From Triatoma infestans (Eukaryota; Arthropoda; Insecta; Hemiptera; Reduviidae), in NCBI GenBank assembly GCA_011037195.1, contig JAAEAF010014552.1, positions 105,458 through 169,457 of the forward strand: 64,000 nucleotides of DNA, given 5' to 3'. This document shows, piece by piece, positions 44,510 through 56,410 of the stretch. A program made the translations under genes and the position numbers. The first letter of the stretch is position 1. The number at the start of each line of letters is the position of its first letter. Under the pieces are notes generated by a model. The model was not told where the DNA came from. It searched no databases and worked only from the letters and a program-made list of their open reading frames with translations.

Positions 44510-46075
44510 TAAAGTACTACTTCAGTAAAAGTTCTGGTATTTATGGTAGTAGGTTTCATTGGAAGCACTAATAGAATTCTATATTTGAAAAAAAAAAACG
44601 TTAAACCGGAAACACGACTTTACAGAATAAAATTTTGAAATTTTCTTGAAAACCCTGAATCAAATGATTTTTATTATAATCTTTGAATGTTAACAGCACA
44701 GATATAAATCTATCACTGTTACTTCAACCTTCCTTTTTTCTTACCGAAAAAAATTTATTTTTGGGTCTCTTCTGAGGAGTCTGTGAGTGATATTTAACAT
44801 TTCAAACGTTGTTTGGGTTTGTTCGATATTCTGGAGACCTCCTCTTTTTTTACTCCCATTTATGTTATGATCTCTGATGTTTATGAGTAAAAACTTTCAA
44901 AGTTTAATATAACAATTTTATAATTTATTAACTGCAGTAAGATGAAGTTAGTTATGGTAGTGTTTAATTACTATCACCGCATATAACACAATGATAAACT
45001 GTAAAACACTGTAATAAACTGAAATAGCACTTTTGAGGACAACTAACCCCACCCCTACCCCCCCAAAAGTGCCCAATAAATGAATTTTCTGGGAGAAATG
45101 TTTCAAATAAAGATTGTAGATCCTTGTATGTGTTAGTTGTATATTTAAAGAAAACCATTGGAGTCGTTTAAAAAAAAATAGCAGAACATTGAAAAATACT
45201 TTTCAGAAACAACGATGCACTTCCGGTCTTCTGATTTTCTTCAAATTCGTAAATTCAACAACGTATTTATTTCTACTAAATCATTATTTACCTGATGGAA
45301 TTCTATAAAAACTGAAATAGCACTTTAGAAGACATCCCACCACCCATCCTCTTCCCCTAAATTGTTGATCATTGTATGTTGTGTAATTGATATACCAAGT
45401 TTAAAGTAAATCTTTGGAGCTGTTTATAGAAAAAAAAAAAAAAATTCTGTAAAGAGGTACTTCCGATTGAGCAATTTTGACAGATACTATCAGATTCCAG
45501 AATGATACCCAAACGGAATATAAAGTTTGAACTTTCTAGGATTTTTCGTTTTTGAGCTATGCTGTTCGCATGCACATATATAGACCATTTGCTAAAAACC
45601 TTTTTTGGACTCAGGAGACCTCAAAACGGATATTTCCGGTGAAAACTTGATATAGAAAATTTTGACACGATTAAAATACTACCTCCTTACTAGGAGCAAG
45701 AAGAGAAAGTAAAAAAACGTACGATTTTTTTTATACTATCAGTTTTATTTGAAACATTTACTCAAGAATATTGATTTTTTTTCTGGGTGAACGTAGCGTT
45801 AAACTTTCCTCTATATGTGCCCTATTTATATTAATAATATTATACCACCATTACAATATTAATATACGTACATTAAAAGCATTGGTAGTAATGTGAAATT
45901 TGTAGGAAATCAGGTAGCGACATTGAATAGTTTCTCCAAAACGACTATACATGGTTTTCTTTAAATTTGGAATTTGTGGTAGTTCTGCGAAATTTCTTGG
46001 CGTTAAATTTCAAATGTTATAATATTCAGTTGCATCAGTGTTATTGGCGCTCTCTTTTGGACTACAATGTAATCA
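44510..46075 (+). repeat. Family F array, copy 9 (long)
   Basis: At least two tandem modules: 45000-45200 (CACTTTTGAGGAC, AACCCCACCCCTACCC, GCCCAATAAATGAATTTTCT, GAAATGTTTCAAATAAAG) and 45205-45440 (GCACTTCCGGTCTTCTGATT, CAACGTATTTATTTCTA). Then comes the terminal block 45480-45715 ending GAAGAGAAAGTAAAA. Another part-module 45725-46075 ends TGGACTACAATGTAATCACT. Minus frames 44964-45158 and 45369-45575 are translations of the repeat. Confidence 0.65.
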
Positions 46076-46870
46076 CTTTAACTACTTGGCTGGGTAGGTA
46101 TTTATTAGTTGTTTTATATTTAATTTTATTAACAGCAAAATATTAAATATTGTTTCTCAGCCGTTTATAAAAAGAATTGTAGTTACTTAATGGGCGATAT
46201 ATATGTATATGTAATTTCAAAGCGTTTTATCTTTCACTATACTGTTTACAATGTTTCTAATTTTAGACAAGCATTAACTAAAATATATATACATCCATTC
46301 ACGCTCATAATCATTTTAAATTCGTTGAATAAGCAACTGTCCATTAGTATTAAATACAAAATATCCAAAAAAATAAATAAATAATTTAAACATTAAATCG
46401 TTTAAAGTAATTAAAAGAATATTATTGGTTATTGGTTTGAAGAATAAAGAAAGAAAAAAAAATAGAAAAGTTTGTCTTCACAAGTATAGGGTAGAAGAGG
46501 TTGAGGGTGGTAGTGGTGGTATTCTTAAAGCTTGTATTGCTAAGTTTTCAACTTTGTAAAAGGTGGAATGAGAAACCTATTAGACGCGTGTTGCAAAAAC
46601 CTTTTCCATTCCATTAAAATTCCATTTTATATATATACATTTAACACACCTACAACCGTTTAGTGTATTTCAGGTTTTTTTATTATTTTATTATTACGTA
46701 AAAAAAAAAATTAACTTTATAAACAATTTAAATAGATACAATATAATAATAATAATGATGATGCATAAACATGAGTGTAACAAAATTATTGATATATTTT
46801 AAATTTTTTTTATTAAAGAAAAGGTCCAATTAAAATTGTAGGTTTTAAAATAATTGTTATAGGGGATACT
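46076..46870. other. Unassigned AT-rich stretch
   Basis: Frame 46190-46384 is low-complexity. Poly-A and ATAATAATAATGATGATG near 46744 are simple repeats. Confidence 0.4.
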
Positions 46871-47085
46871 GCAAGGGAAGGGATTAGTTCAGTGGTTTCG
46901 CGCTGGCCTAGCTACGCGGAGATATCGGGTTCGAATCCACATGCTGCCTTTAGGATTTTCTCTTCTTAGGAGCCTCTACAGCTTACAGCTAACTGTCCAG
47001 TGTTGGGCAGTATTGTCTCTAGATACAGAACACTGTTCGGATCCTGGAGGGGGTGGGCACATTAGATCTTTCAAGTCGCTTAAAA
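46871..47085 (+). mobile_element. tRNA-derived SINE, copy 4
   Basis: Head TTAGTTCAGTGGTTTCGCGC, B box GGGTTCGAATCC at 46927-46938, then body TCTCTTCTTAGGAGCCTCTA, ACTGTCCAGTGTTGGGCAGT, ACACTGTTCGGATCCTGG. It ends with TCAAGTCGCTTAAA, as in copy 5, and lacks the GCGCC tail seen in copy 2. Confidence 0.85.
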
Positions 47086-47770
47086 TTGTAGCTTATATTG
47101 TGGTTAATGGATACAACAACTTTGAAGATAATCGTTGAGGTCGTTTTCGATAAAATCGCAAAAACACTAAACAAAAAAAAATCTATTACTAATGTAGTAT
47201 CTCTGGTCCACCGTTTTGACCTAAACCTCATTGTCGTGTCTCCTTCCTCATGCTTCCAGCAATTTTCCATTCTTGTGTTATGCTGGCCACTGACCACACA
47301 CAATACATTTTACACAAACAACACACACATATACACAAAACACACTTTTGAAAATTTTGACAAGGCCACAATACTTATTGCAAATATGAGAAAGTAAAAC
47401 AGATCGATTTAAAAAAAAAAAAAAAAAAAAAAACGATGCACTAAATGGTTAGTGTGAACAAAATACCCCCACCCCCCCAAAATTGCAGGAAGTCCACCGC
47501 CTGATAGTCTATTTAGAAAACCACCATGATATCTTGATATGAAGTTTCAATCTAGATATGTCAGCCGAAAGTTTATGACTTTATTGAATGAGTTTTTCAT
47601 TTTCAATTTTCTCGCGATATACTCCAAAAACAATTTCAAGTATTTTCCATAAACATGTAGTACGTATTGTCCAGAAATAAATCTATTACTGTTATTTGAA
47701 ACATTTTTCTTGAAAAAATTATTTTGTGGCGGGGATTACTGGAGGAGTTCGACACTTCAGAATCCCCCCT
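47086..47770. repeat. Family F modules, copy 10
   Basis: AATCGTTGAGGTCGTTTTCG, GGTCCACCGTTTTGACC, GAAAATTTTGACAAGGCCAC and ATATGAGAAAGTAAAACAG (terminus) occur by 47400. A 24-base A run follows. 47580-47770 has ATTTTCTCGCGATATACTCC and CTGTTATTTGAAACATTTTT. Confidence 0.5.
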
Positions 47771-49035
47771 ATCTGTCATTCCTCATCAGTATAATGTGCA
47801 AATTCCACCACCAGATTGGGGAATAATGGATAACTTTGTAAAAATTTCTTCTTTTATAAAAAAAAGTTTGACAATCAAAACAAAAAGGATTATAGCAATA
47901 AAAAATTATATTAGCGTTCCCACACCAGAATTTATTTTATATTTACGTAGTAGTTATGTAGTGAAAAAATAATTATATTTATGCTCAGTGCACATAAATC
48001 AATGAAATAAATTATAAATTGCACATTTAAAGCTTCCGAATATCTTTTTCCTTTATTTGATTAGAAAAATCAAAAACAATTTGGAATAATAGCAACCAGA
48101 AGGCATAGAATTTCTCAACAATCAAAATTGAATATCTCCGTGAATATTCCAACGGATTTTTCTCGTTCAATAACAATTTTTCATGACATGAAAAAAAAAA
48201 TCTACTTTAAGACTTTTGTAGAAAAAAAAAATAAGAAAAGTAGTACAAAAAAGATTCAATGCCAAAATAATAAACTGCATTTCTACGTATATCTTCTGAT
48301 ATCTTCAAGCAATTGCCGATTATATAAAACAATAAGTAAGGCCAAAATACATCCAAATAATGATGAAGAAGGAACGAGATATGGCTATCAATTTTCACTG
48401 TCAGGAGAATAAAGTTTAGCAGGGTATTAATGGAAGGTATTAAATGAAGGGGATGAAGAGAATCGCCTCAGGGGAAAACGGTTGTAGAACTTAAAGAGGT
48501 GTCAAATTAACATTGAAATTGGGTCCATCAGGAGAACAGAGTCTGAAGAGAAACTAACCGCAACAATCTCTTACACACCATCTGTCTGGACAACTAATCT
48601 AAACTGGCTGAAGAGAACGGAGATCATTTTGAATTCTCTTCTACAAGAGAAGTAATCGATTTAACTGTGGAGATGATAGAATAAGTTGAGAGAAACATAA
48701 GATACTCACAAACAGGAATATCTATATTGGATATAATATATCAAATACTTAATACTTCATAATTTATTTTGTCTTTAGTAATAATAATAAAAATTACAAA
48801 TTTCTGAGTCGTCTAAATTTACTATCATGCACAGGAAGTGTTTAACTTTACTTGATGTTACTTTATAGTATGAGGTAGCTAGCCGTAAAAAAGCATTTCC
48901 TACAAAATAATTAGCGAATTTAATTAATTAGCCACTAAATAACGCAACTAAATAAAGAACTCTCACACTCTTCTAATACATTTGTAATTAATGTACGTAA
49001 ATTGTAATAAACAAATTTCCTTTAAAAATAGGTTT
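47771..49035. other. Unassigned AT-rich stretch
   Basis: Frames 47724-47972 and 48128-48412 have no recognised motif; the latter is lysine/serine-rich. 48420-48720 is purine-rich. No gene supported. Confidence 0.4.
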
Positions 49036-49260
49036 ACTAAACGTTTGCCCGCAAGGGGTATCTGTTGCATGCAGTTGTTTGGGGCGTAGCGATCCCACGG
49101 GTTACCACAGCTCAGTACTCTATGCCCTTCGTCAAAACAATACAAATACACTTAAACTACATACACTTTATAGACAAGGATAAACATAGTATACAAACTA
49201 GGGTTTCCGTCCCTAGTTAATTGGCGAAAGCCAAAGGAGAAGGGAGGGATTAACTCTGGT
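49036..49260 (-). repeat. Repeat G, copy 2, joined to a SINE head
   Basis: Reverse complement of 40268-40412 with ~50 bp extra. Just beyond, GGGATTAACTCTGGTTACGC then GCCACTGG resembles the start of the tRNA SINE, the same junction as at 40262-40268. Confidence 0.6.
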
Positions 49261-49276
49261 TACGCGCCACTGGTAG

Positions 49277-49400
49277 TACATAGAAGTCAGATAGCGAGAG
49301 AGGTGTATAGAGACAGACTGGTTGAGTGATGAGAGAATGTTGATGACTGGTTGTAAACTGTTCTGAACTGCATTGTGTCGCTCTTTTTATTGAAGTAAAC
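49277..49400 (+). repeat. Family-E LTR fragment
   Basis: ACATAGAAGTCAGATAGCGA, ATAGAGACAGACTGGTTGAG, TGACTGGTTGTAAACTGTTC match the middle of E LTRs. Both ends are missing. It separates a SINE-head remnant from a fuller SINE. Confidence 0.6.
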
Positions 49401-49407
49401 AATCTGG

Positions 49408-49610
49408 TGGTGGATCAGTGGTAGCGCGCTGGACTAGCAACGCGAAGATCCCGGGTTCATATCCAGCATGCTGCCCTTAGATTTTCTCTTCCTAGGAGCC
49501 ATCTACAACTCACTGTGCGGTGATGGGCAGTGTTGTCTGTAGCTAGAGAAAACGGGTTGGAGGCAAGCTATAATAAATCTTTCAGGTCGCAGTGCAATAA
49601 CCTCCACAAC
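49408..49610 (+). mobile_element. tRNA-derived SINE, copy 5
   Basis: Head GATCAGTGGTAGCGCGCTGG, then CGCGAAGATCCCGGGTTCAT (B box mutated at GTTCAT), body TCTCTTCCTAGGAGCCATCT, ACTCACTGTGCGGTGATGGG, GTTGTCTGTAGCTAGAGAAA, and end TCTTTCAGGTCGCAGTGC. The GCGCC tail is absent. Confidence 0.85.
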
Positions 49611-49739
49611 AACAACAATCTACAATTTACTAAACATTTATCTGGGCTAGCATTGAATGTAAATTATACTTTTTTTTTATCTACTAACGCCTTCCTCTGT
49701 TCTCAATTCCTGACATTGCTTTCTGACAGCAAATTGAAA

Positions 49740-50080
49740 ATCACACCTAAATCCTAGGTCCTCTCGGAATATGAATTCTTTTTTTTGGGGGGAAAAATGA
49801 TTCAAATAAACTTCATAGGTTTGTATATGTGCAATGAACATTCCAAATTTGAAGAAAATCATTACAAAAGTTTTCTACAAAATTCCAATAATAAACTCAA
49901 GAAACCTATTCTATAAAATCACAATTCTGATTAACTAATTTTCTACAAGTTTGTAATCCTAGCAAATCTTTTAACCAATTTTGATATTACATAGCTGGTA
50001 GAATCATAAATTGCATTAAAGTCGCACATCAGAGGGAAACTTATGATTGTTTTCCGACGAGTTTTCTCTACAAAAAAAAA
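49740..50080 (+). repeat. Family F module, copy 11
   Basis: GGGGGGAAAAATGATTCAAA, TTCCAAATTTGAAGAAAATC, TCTGATTAACTAATTTTCTA and TGGTAGAATCATAAATTGCA are F phrases. Frames 49530-49757 and 49677-49862 are not genes. Confidence 0.5.
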
Positions 50081-50224
50081 AAAAAGTCCATTCCTAGAAA
50101 AATGTTACAAAAATGAAACCGCTATGTATTTGCATGTTTAGAAAGTATATGAATTTGTAATGGAATTCGAATTATTATAGACTCATAAAATCTGAAGTGT
50201 CGAGAAACACAAAAATAAATAAAA

Positions 50225-50510
50225 AAAGTTAGTTACTCCCCTAGGAAGTGACAGTTCAATTCATATAAAAACAGAGTACAGCACTACAGTTTCCGAAAGT
50301 TTACGACCAACTTACAATCAGTCAGCAACCTTCTACTACGTTCTTATCACACAGCCAGTCTGTCTCTTTATATTTCTCTCGCTATCTGATTCTAAAAACT
50401 TGTAAAATCCTTGCAGTTTGTGTTTTCTTTCATTACACAGTGTTCAGCTTATATTCTAGTTTATTTCTCTGAAATCCGTTCTCTCTAAATTCTCTCTCCT
50501 ACTCATATCT
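50225..50510 (-). repeat. Family-E LTR (minus)
   Basis: Reading minus: AATAAACTAGAATATAAGCT, GAACACTGTGTAATGAAAG, CAAACTGCAAGGATTTTACA, AGCGAGAGAAATATAAAGAG, GTAGAAGGTTGCTGACTG. The 3' end is decayed into GTGACAGTTCAATTC. Confidence 0.65.
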
Positions 50511-50599
50511 ATTATAAATTAAAAGAAAATCGTTGGAGCCCATATCGTGAAAAATAAAAAACATCACACTTCAGCAGGTTGATAGATTTTGTCCAATCA

Positions 50600-51690
50600 A
50601 AAAAAAATTTGGTGTGAAACACTTTCTCTTACTGAAACTTTCTCTTACTCCAGTTCTCAAAATTATAATTGACAAATTTTATAGTTTATGTACTAAATTT
50701 AATGAAATTCGTCAAAAACTGAAGAAAAAAAAACTGTTCAGTAAAAGCGCACTTCCGGTTTACTAATTTTCATGAAACTTGGAATTTTAGCAATCTATTT
50801 ATTTCTAATTAATTTTATTTTATTTTTTTGATGATAGAATTGTATAATCAACTATCATAGCACTTTAGAGAAAAACGTAACCCCACCCCTCCCCTAGAAG
50901 TGCCCTTAAATGAATTTTCTCAGAGAAATGTTTCAAAATAAAATTTGTAGATCTTTGTATGTTTAGTTTATATACGAATTTTCAAGAAAATCGACAGAGC
51001 CATTATTGAGAAAATCGCGAAAAAGTGAAAAAATCATTTAGTAAAATGATAATGTAAACCTACTTCCTGCCATCAACTTTTTTTCATACTCGGAATTTCA
51101 ACAATAATTCTAATTAACATTATTTAGATGACAGAATTGTCTAATAAACTGAAATAGCACTTTAGATGAAGCCGTATTCCCACCCCTCCCCAAAAGTACC
51201 CGAAATGAATTGTTCCGGAGAAATGTTTCAAATAAAAGTTGTATCTCTTTGTATGTGTAGTTGGTGGACCATGTTTCAAAAACAAAAAAATTTTGGAATT
51301 TTGGAATTTTGACAGATAACGTACTGTCAGATCCCATGGTGATACCTAAACGGAATATCAAGTTTCAACTTTCTACGGTTTTTCGTTTTTGAGCTTTGCT
51401 GTTCACATACACACACACCATTTGCTAAAAACCACTTTTTTGAACTCAGGGGACCTCAAAATGGATATTTCCGGTGAAAACTCGATATCGAAAATTTGAT
51501 ACGATTACATTACTTCCTCTTAGTAGGAGTAAGAGAAAGTAAAAAGTCATCACAAACACACAGACCTTTCGCTAAAAACCATTTTTTTTTTCGGATTCAT
51601 AGAACCTCAAAACCAAAACCAGTTTCCGATGTAAAACACAATTTCGTAAATTTGACGATCGCAATACTAAGAGTTGTAATAGTATCCAAA
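50600..51690 (+). repeat. Family F array, copy 12 (best full copy)
   Basis: Starts TTTGGTGTGAAACACTTTC near 50608, then two tandem modules (50740-51040, 51050-51290) parallel to 10765-11480. The terminal block ATATTTCCGGTGAAAACTCG precedes TACTTCCTCTTAGTAGGAGT and AAGAGAAAGTAAA at 51541. A partial second terminal block follows to ~51690. The first end ACTTTCTCTTACTCC and the last GGAGTAAGAGAAAGT are exact complements in type, a short terminal inverted repeat. Confidence 0.75.
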
Positions 51691-51699
51691 GAGAGTATC

Positions 51700-51970
51700 C
51701 GTAGCAGAGAAAGAGAGACAAAATGACAGGACCACTCTCTCGGACTGGAGGGGAGAAACCACATAAATACAGCGATGGGAGATAGATAGGAAACACAGTT
51801 CATATAACTGAGGTCACTCGCCAGTCACTACGTGTCATTACCCTTTATCACTCTACCATACTCTACCATTTTCAAGTGTAAAGTCCAGGCAGTCAGTGTC
51901 ACTTATTATATTATACAGTGTTAACCATATTTTGTTAATTCATTCAAACCAGACCATTTCTCTCTCTTTC
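51700..51970 (-). repeat. Diverged family-E LTR (minus)
   Basis: TTTCAAGTGTAAAGTCCAGG, AGTCAGTGTCACTTATTAT and ATACAGTGTTAACC match reversed E copies; the rest is diverged (GGACTGGAGGGGAGAAACC). Frames on both strands here are repeat translation. Confidence 0.5.
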
Positions 51971-52629
51971 AACAACCCCATTATAGAGTTAAGAGAAAGC
52001 AGAACCGCTTGTTTACTAAAAAATCCAAATATAAATTTTAATTAAAAAAAAAATAAATAACTCCATAAAAATCAAACTTAAGGTATACCTATCTGAAAAA
52101 ATAAAGAAATCAATCATTCTATATACTAATCTATTGGAAATTTTATTAATTATGTTTTAATCACGATGAAAATTAATTAAATGTTTAGAGTTTAATCATT
52201 CTCTGTCTAGTCAAATTATACAAAAAGTCTTAAGTAATATATGCGGCCTATCCACTTTGTTTATTAATGATAGAGTTGGTTATAAATTTAAACAAGAATT
52301 CTCTGGAGAGATTTATAACACATAATTCATTAGTGTTTAACAAAAAGAACACTTATCAACAACAATGGAGAAGGGGGAGTTACTAAATTACTGATCCTTT
52401 TTGTAAAATAATTAAAAAAAAATCTGGTGTCAAATACTCACACAACTTTCAATTACTGTAATTTATACAACAGAATTAATAAATAATTTTTTTAAATTGT
52501 ATTACACACGTTTAGTTGAGCTGGCAGTAGAGAAAAAGTATTGGAGGTTATACATGTATACTGAGTGGCACTGTGGGGGCCCCGTGTTACAAGCCAACAA
52601 AACAAATCTAAACTGACAGATCTTCCGAT
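51971..52629. other. Unassigned stretch with a lone F terminus
   Basis: ATCTGGTGTCAAATACTCAC with ACAACTTTCAATTACTG at 52422-52460 is a mutated F start. The minus frame 52492-52677 is Cys-rich but has no known motif. Confidence 0.4.
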
Positions 52630-52690
52630 TAAAGTATAATAACATAGACTTGCACAGAGCATACACAGGTGATACATTGGATTATTACAA
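52630..52690 (-). repeat. Type-A repeat fragment (upstream part only)
   Basis: TAACATAGACTTGCACAGAG followed by CATACACAGGTGATACA is the reversed TGCTCTGTGCAAGTCTATGT block of A elements. The hairpin core is absent. Confidence 0.5.
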
Positions 52691-52699
52691 AATCTTTGT

Positions 52700-54786
52700 T
52701 ATGACGGAGGAACTAGGTTAAGACACAAACTTACAGACAAAAGTGTGTAAAACTTAAAACTGTTTAGTTTTTAGAACTTTAAGAACTATTTGTTCAGCTA
52801 TTAGCTATTCAAATATTTGTTCATTCAAAACCAAACAGTTTTTAGTTTTAGTTTTAGTTTTAAATCTGCTAGTTTGTAAGTTTGCAAATACGAAACAAAA
52901 CAGCCTTTAACATACATATTGGAATGATGCAGATCAAGAAAATAAAATGTTCATGTGGATTGTATGTTACATTAAGATCAGATAACATACTTGTATAATT
53001 TTTTCAGTAATATATCTGTAAATGTCTGTATTTGAGCTAGTTTAGGCTCATTATATTTAGGCCTGCAAAAAAAGAACCCATATTTAAGTATGGGTCCAAT
53101 GCATAATTATAAAATAAACTTGCTTATATTGATTACTTACTTCACAATATAAAGCTTATAAATATATAGAAACTTAAATATTCTATTAACACAAATGTTC
53201 AAATTATACACTTATTGAAACACTACTGAATTTAAAATGAGAGAGTGGCGTTCTGAATACGGCAATTTTAATAAGTAGATTGGTGTAAGACGACTCAAGG
53301 AAAAAATGTTCATATTGGTAGTTAAAACTTGCCCTTTATATCTGATTTTTAGAAGGGGTTAAAAGACAAAGAGTGGCCAAGTGCTCCGACCTCTCTTGTA
53401 ACGGTGTCTTGACCTGCGTTTTTACCTTTTTTTTACCAGCCAACGTACAAATTTCCTTTAAAAATGATATTATTTTAAAATATAAATCTATTCCAATTTA
53501 TTTCTATTTTTCCATTTGCTTCTTCCCCTACAGTTTTCACTATATAAATTCCCCACTCCAATGTGAAAATTGGAGAATCACAGAAATAATCTTGGTTATT
53601 AAACTCTTAAGAGAAATAAATGAATTTTCAGGATAATTGCTTACAAAAAAATTCACCGTAGAAAGGTATAATCATAAATTAGGTCTTAATAAGGAAAAAA
53701 AATAATAATAATAGACTTTAAATTAGGTGGATTAAATTATATATATATACAGAAAAAGGACAAATTAAGGCTAATGATAATAAAAGAAGTGGAAGATGTT
53801 GGCAAATGTAACTCTTAAAAATCAGTTTTAGTATGTTCGCGTGATAGAAATAGGTATAGTTTGATTACATGGACAAAAGCTAAGGAATCTGGTCACGCTA
53901 TTATATAAACCTTATCTTATATTTGCGGCTCCTTCACAATCAACCACACCACTACTGTTGTAGTAGCTCTGTCCACCCCCCCAGAGCCATGGCATCTTCA
54001 ACCCATCTTCTCATTAATCTTGATTTATACAGATAAAAGCTCACAAAATTGTTGCAAATAAGGGTTTTAAATATATTCTTACATATTAGTGGCAATCAAA
54101 CAGACATTAATTACAAAACAAGCAAGAAGAGGGCAACATTTTCTAAACAAAAACAACCATTTCTTGTGGCTTATTTTAACTCTTATAACTATTGGCTGTA
54201 TAAAAATAGTGTTGGTAATTAATACTATCCACTAATATATTAATTACATTAATTAATTAAAAATAAAAATTATTCTCAAGTAAATTTTCTCATGAAATAT
54301 AACTCCCATCCAAAAAAAAAAATTTATTAAATAAAATTCAATTTTGCTCACAGTCTTTAATCCTTTTTGACACCAAACTAACATTAGCAAAATTTTACTT
54401 TCACTTAATGCTGCTAAAAGAAAGCATTGGCGTTTCATGCCAAGTTTTGTAAATTGAGTTTTCAAACAGACATTTTTTAAAGTTCTCGGGGTGGGATAAC
54501 AAATATTTTAAACGAATGTTTCTTTTATGTGTGTGTTAAAAAATATCTCAAATCGCAGGAAATGCAATCTTACCATTCTATTTATGTAGCCCCATCGATC
54601 GTGTCAAAACGTTTCGGACTAAATCCGTCAAGTCGATATAGATCGCAACTTTATAGAATTATTTTTTATTTTTTTTCATCTTTTCGTAATTTTTTCGCAA
54701 AACGGTTCTAAAGATTTTTTTTTTTTAAACATCGTTTACTACCTACATAATAAATGCCTCTAATGGGATTTGAATAATCAAAGATT
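52700..54786. other. Unassigned AT-rich stretch of ~2.1 kb
   Basis: Simple repeats (TTTTAGTTTTAGTTTTAG near 52845). Frames 53373-53636, 54253-54465, 54529-54711 lack recognised motifs. No gene supported. Confidence 0.4.
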
Positions 54787-54985
54787 CATAGGATCCGAAA
54801 AGCTGGGAAGCACAATAAATGAATAATATTTAGTTACTCCCCACCTAGGCGAGACTAGAAAGGGATAATTAGATTCATATAAATAGATCGAGAGCAGCAC
54901 AGTTCAGGACAGTTTACGATCAGTAAACAACCATTCAGTAACCTTCTACTACCTTCTCATCACTCAGCCAGTCTGTCTCCTTATA

Positions 54986-55890
54986 CGAGGTGTGTAAATT
55001 AAGTAATGAGACTGACTTTTTATCTTTTTTTTATTCAAATAAATTACAATTCAACATTGTCCCCTTCAAAGTAACTACCTTGGGAAGCCACACAACGCTG
55101 AAGACGATTCTTCCATTCGTCATAGCGGTGATGGAACTCGGATATTGGAATGGACTTCAGTTGGTCGGTTGCGGCTGTTTGAATATTCTCCAATGTTCCA
55201 AAATGACTGACGTTCCTTGAGGTGATTTTTCAATTTGGGGAAACAAAAAAAAGTCACATGGACTCAAGTCGGGTGAATAAGGAGGCTGAGGAGCCACAGG
55301 AATGTTATTACTGGCCAAATACTCATTAATAGAAATCGCGGTGTGACACGGAGCATTGTCGTGATGCAACACCCACTTGTTTTTGATGTTTGGTCTCACA
55401 CGCATGACTCTTTTTCGAAGTCTCTCAAACGACGATTGATTTCGTACTGTCAAACGACGATCTGAACGCACGAGATCGCGGATTCTGCCAACATTTTCGT
55501 CGGTTCTTGAAGATGAAGGCCTTCCGCTGCGAGGCTCGTCTTCATTGATTCCCTTCCATCTGCAAACGACTTAAACCACCTAAAAACCTGTGCTCTCGAC
55601 AAAACATTGTCTCCACAGGCCTGGCACAGTTTTTCAAACGTTTCCGTTGCACTGTGCCCAAGTCTGAAGCAAAACCTGATAGCACAACGTTGCTCGTAAT
55701 TGATGTCACTCATTTTTAAAACGCACTGAAAAAACCTTGCTCACAAAAAAAGTCACTACGGACAGTGCAACAACTCTAGTATTTTCAAATTTGCACTGGT
55801 TTGCTTGCCCTACCACGCATGCGCCGCGTCTCCAGTGTTGCCAGATCGAACACTAGAAAATCAGTCTCATTACTTAATGTACACACCTCG
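54986..55890 (-). mobile_element. Internally deleted mariner transposon, copy 2
   Basis: Same TIRs as 43523-44449 (one substitution, TTAATGTACACACC at the right end), TA at both sides (54984-54985, 55891-55892). 905 bp. Its deletions differ from those of copy 1. Confidence 0.97.
55043..55713 (-). pseudogene. mariner (DD34D) transposase, different deletion
   Basis: The minus strand starts [20 protein letters not shown] with one Tyr-to-Cys difference from copy 1 soon after. A frameshift follows near 55550 after KSFADGRES. The next readable part, RSDRRLTVR, jumps directly to NQSSFERLRKRVM, so the second HTH and the first catalytic Asp are deleted. WVLHHDNAPCHTA keeps the second Asp and YSPDLSPCDFFLFPQI the third, 34 residues later (DD34D). 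Another frameshift follows near 55225. Dead. Confidence 0.95.
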
Positions 55891-56024
55891 TATATCTTTC
55901 GCTACCTAACTTCTATTGTAAAGCCCCTTACAGATTGTGTCCCCTTTCATTATACAGTGTTCAGCTTATATACTAGTTTATTTCTCTAAATCCCATTTTC
56001 TCTAATTCTCACTACTACTCACAC

Positions 56025-56410
56025 CCAACTTTTATATGAAACTTTTCTGAGGAAAATATATTTTTGGGGGTTCTGGGGGGGGGGAATAATAGCGTTAAGC
56101 TTTCTTTTAAAGTGTAAGTTCAGAACAATATATGGTACTATCATTTGCATAATATAAATAAATATACATTAGAAGAATTGGTAGTATTCCAAATTTGAAG
56201 AAAATCGGTTAACCGGAAGTACTGCAACTTTACCGAATAGATATTGTGAAGTTTTTAGAATTTTTTCGAAAATCGATTATAACTATTTACTCTAAAACTG
56301 GAAGGCTAACTATACACAGATAGAAATGTACAATTTTTACTTGAAAACTTTTACCGAAAAAAAAAACTGATTTTTAAGAGAATTCTATGGGACCTGTCAG
56401 TAAGGTTAAA
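56025..56410 (+). repeat. Family F module, copy 13
   Basis: CAACTTTTATATGAAACTTT, AGCTTTCTTTTAAAGTGTAA, CCAAATTTGAAGAAAATCGG, TTAACCGGAAGTACTGCAAC and TTTACCGAATAGATATTGTG are F phrases. A G8 run occurs at about 56077. Confidence 0.55.

Larger units (their letters stand above)
54787..56020 (-). repeat. Family-E LTR (minus), split by a mariner
   Basis: The low-coordinate part holds the LTR 3' end (AGGATCCGAAAAGC, AGTTACTCCCCACCTAGGCG, CTTCTACTACCTTCTCATCA, CAGCCAGTCTGTCTCCTTAT). After the mariner it resumes TCTTTCGCTACCTAACTTCT, CATTATACAGTGTTCAGC. The uninterrupted sequence reads as in 50225-50510, with TA duplicated at the mariner. Confidence 0.85.
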
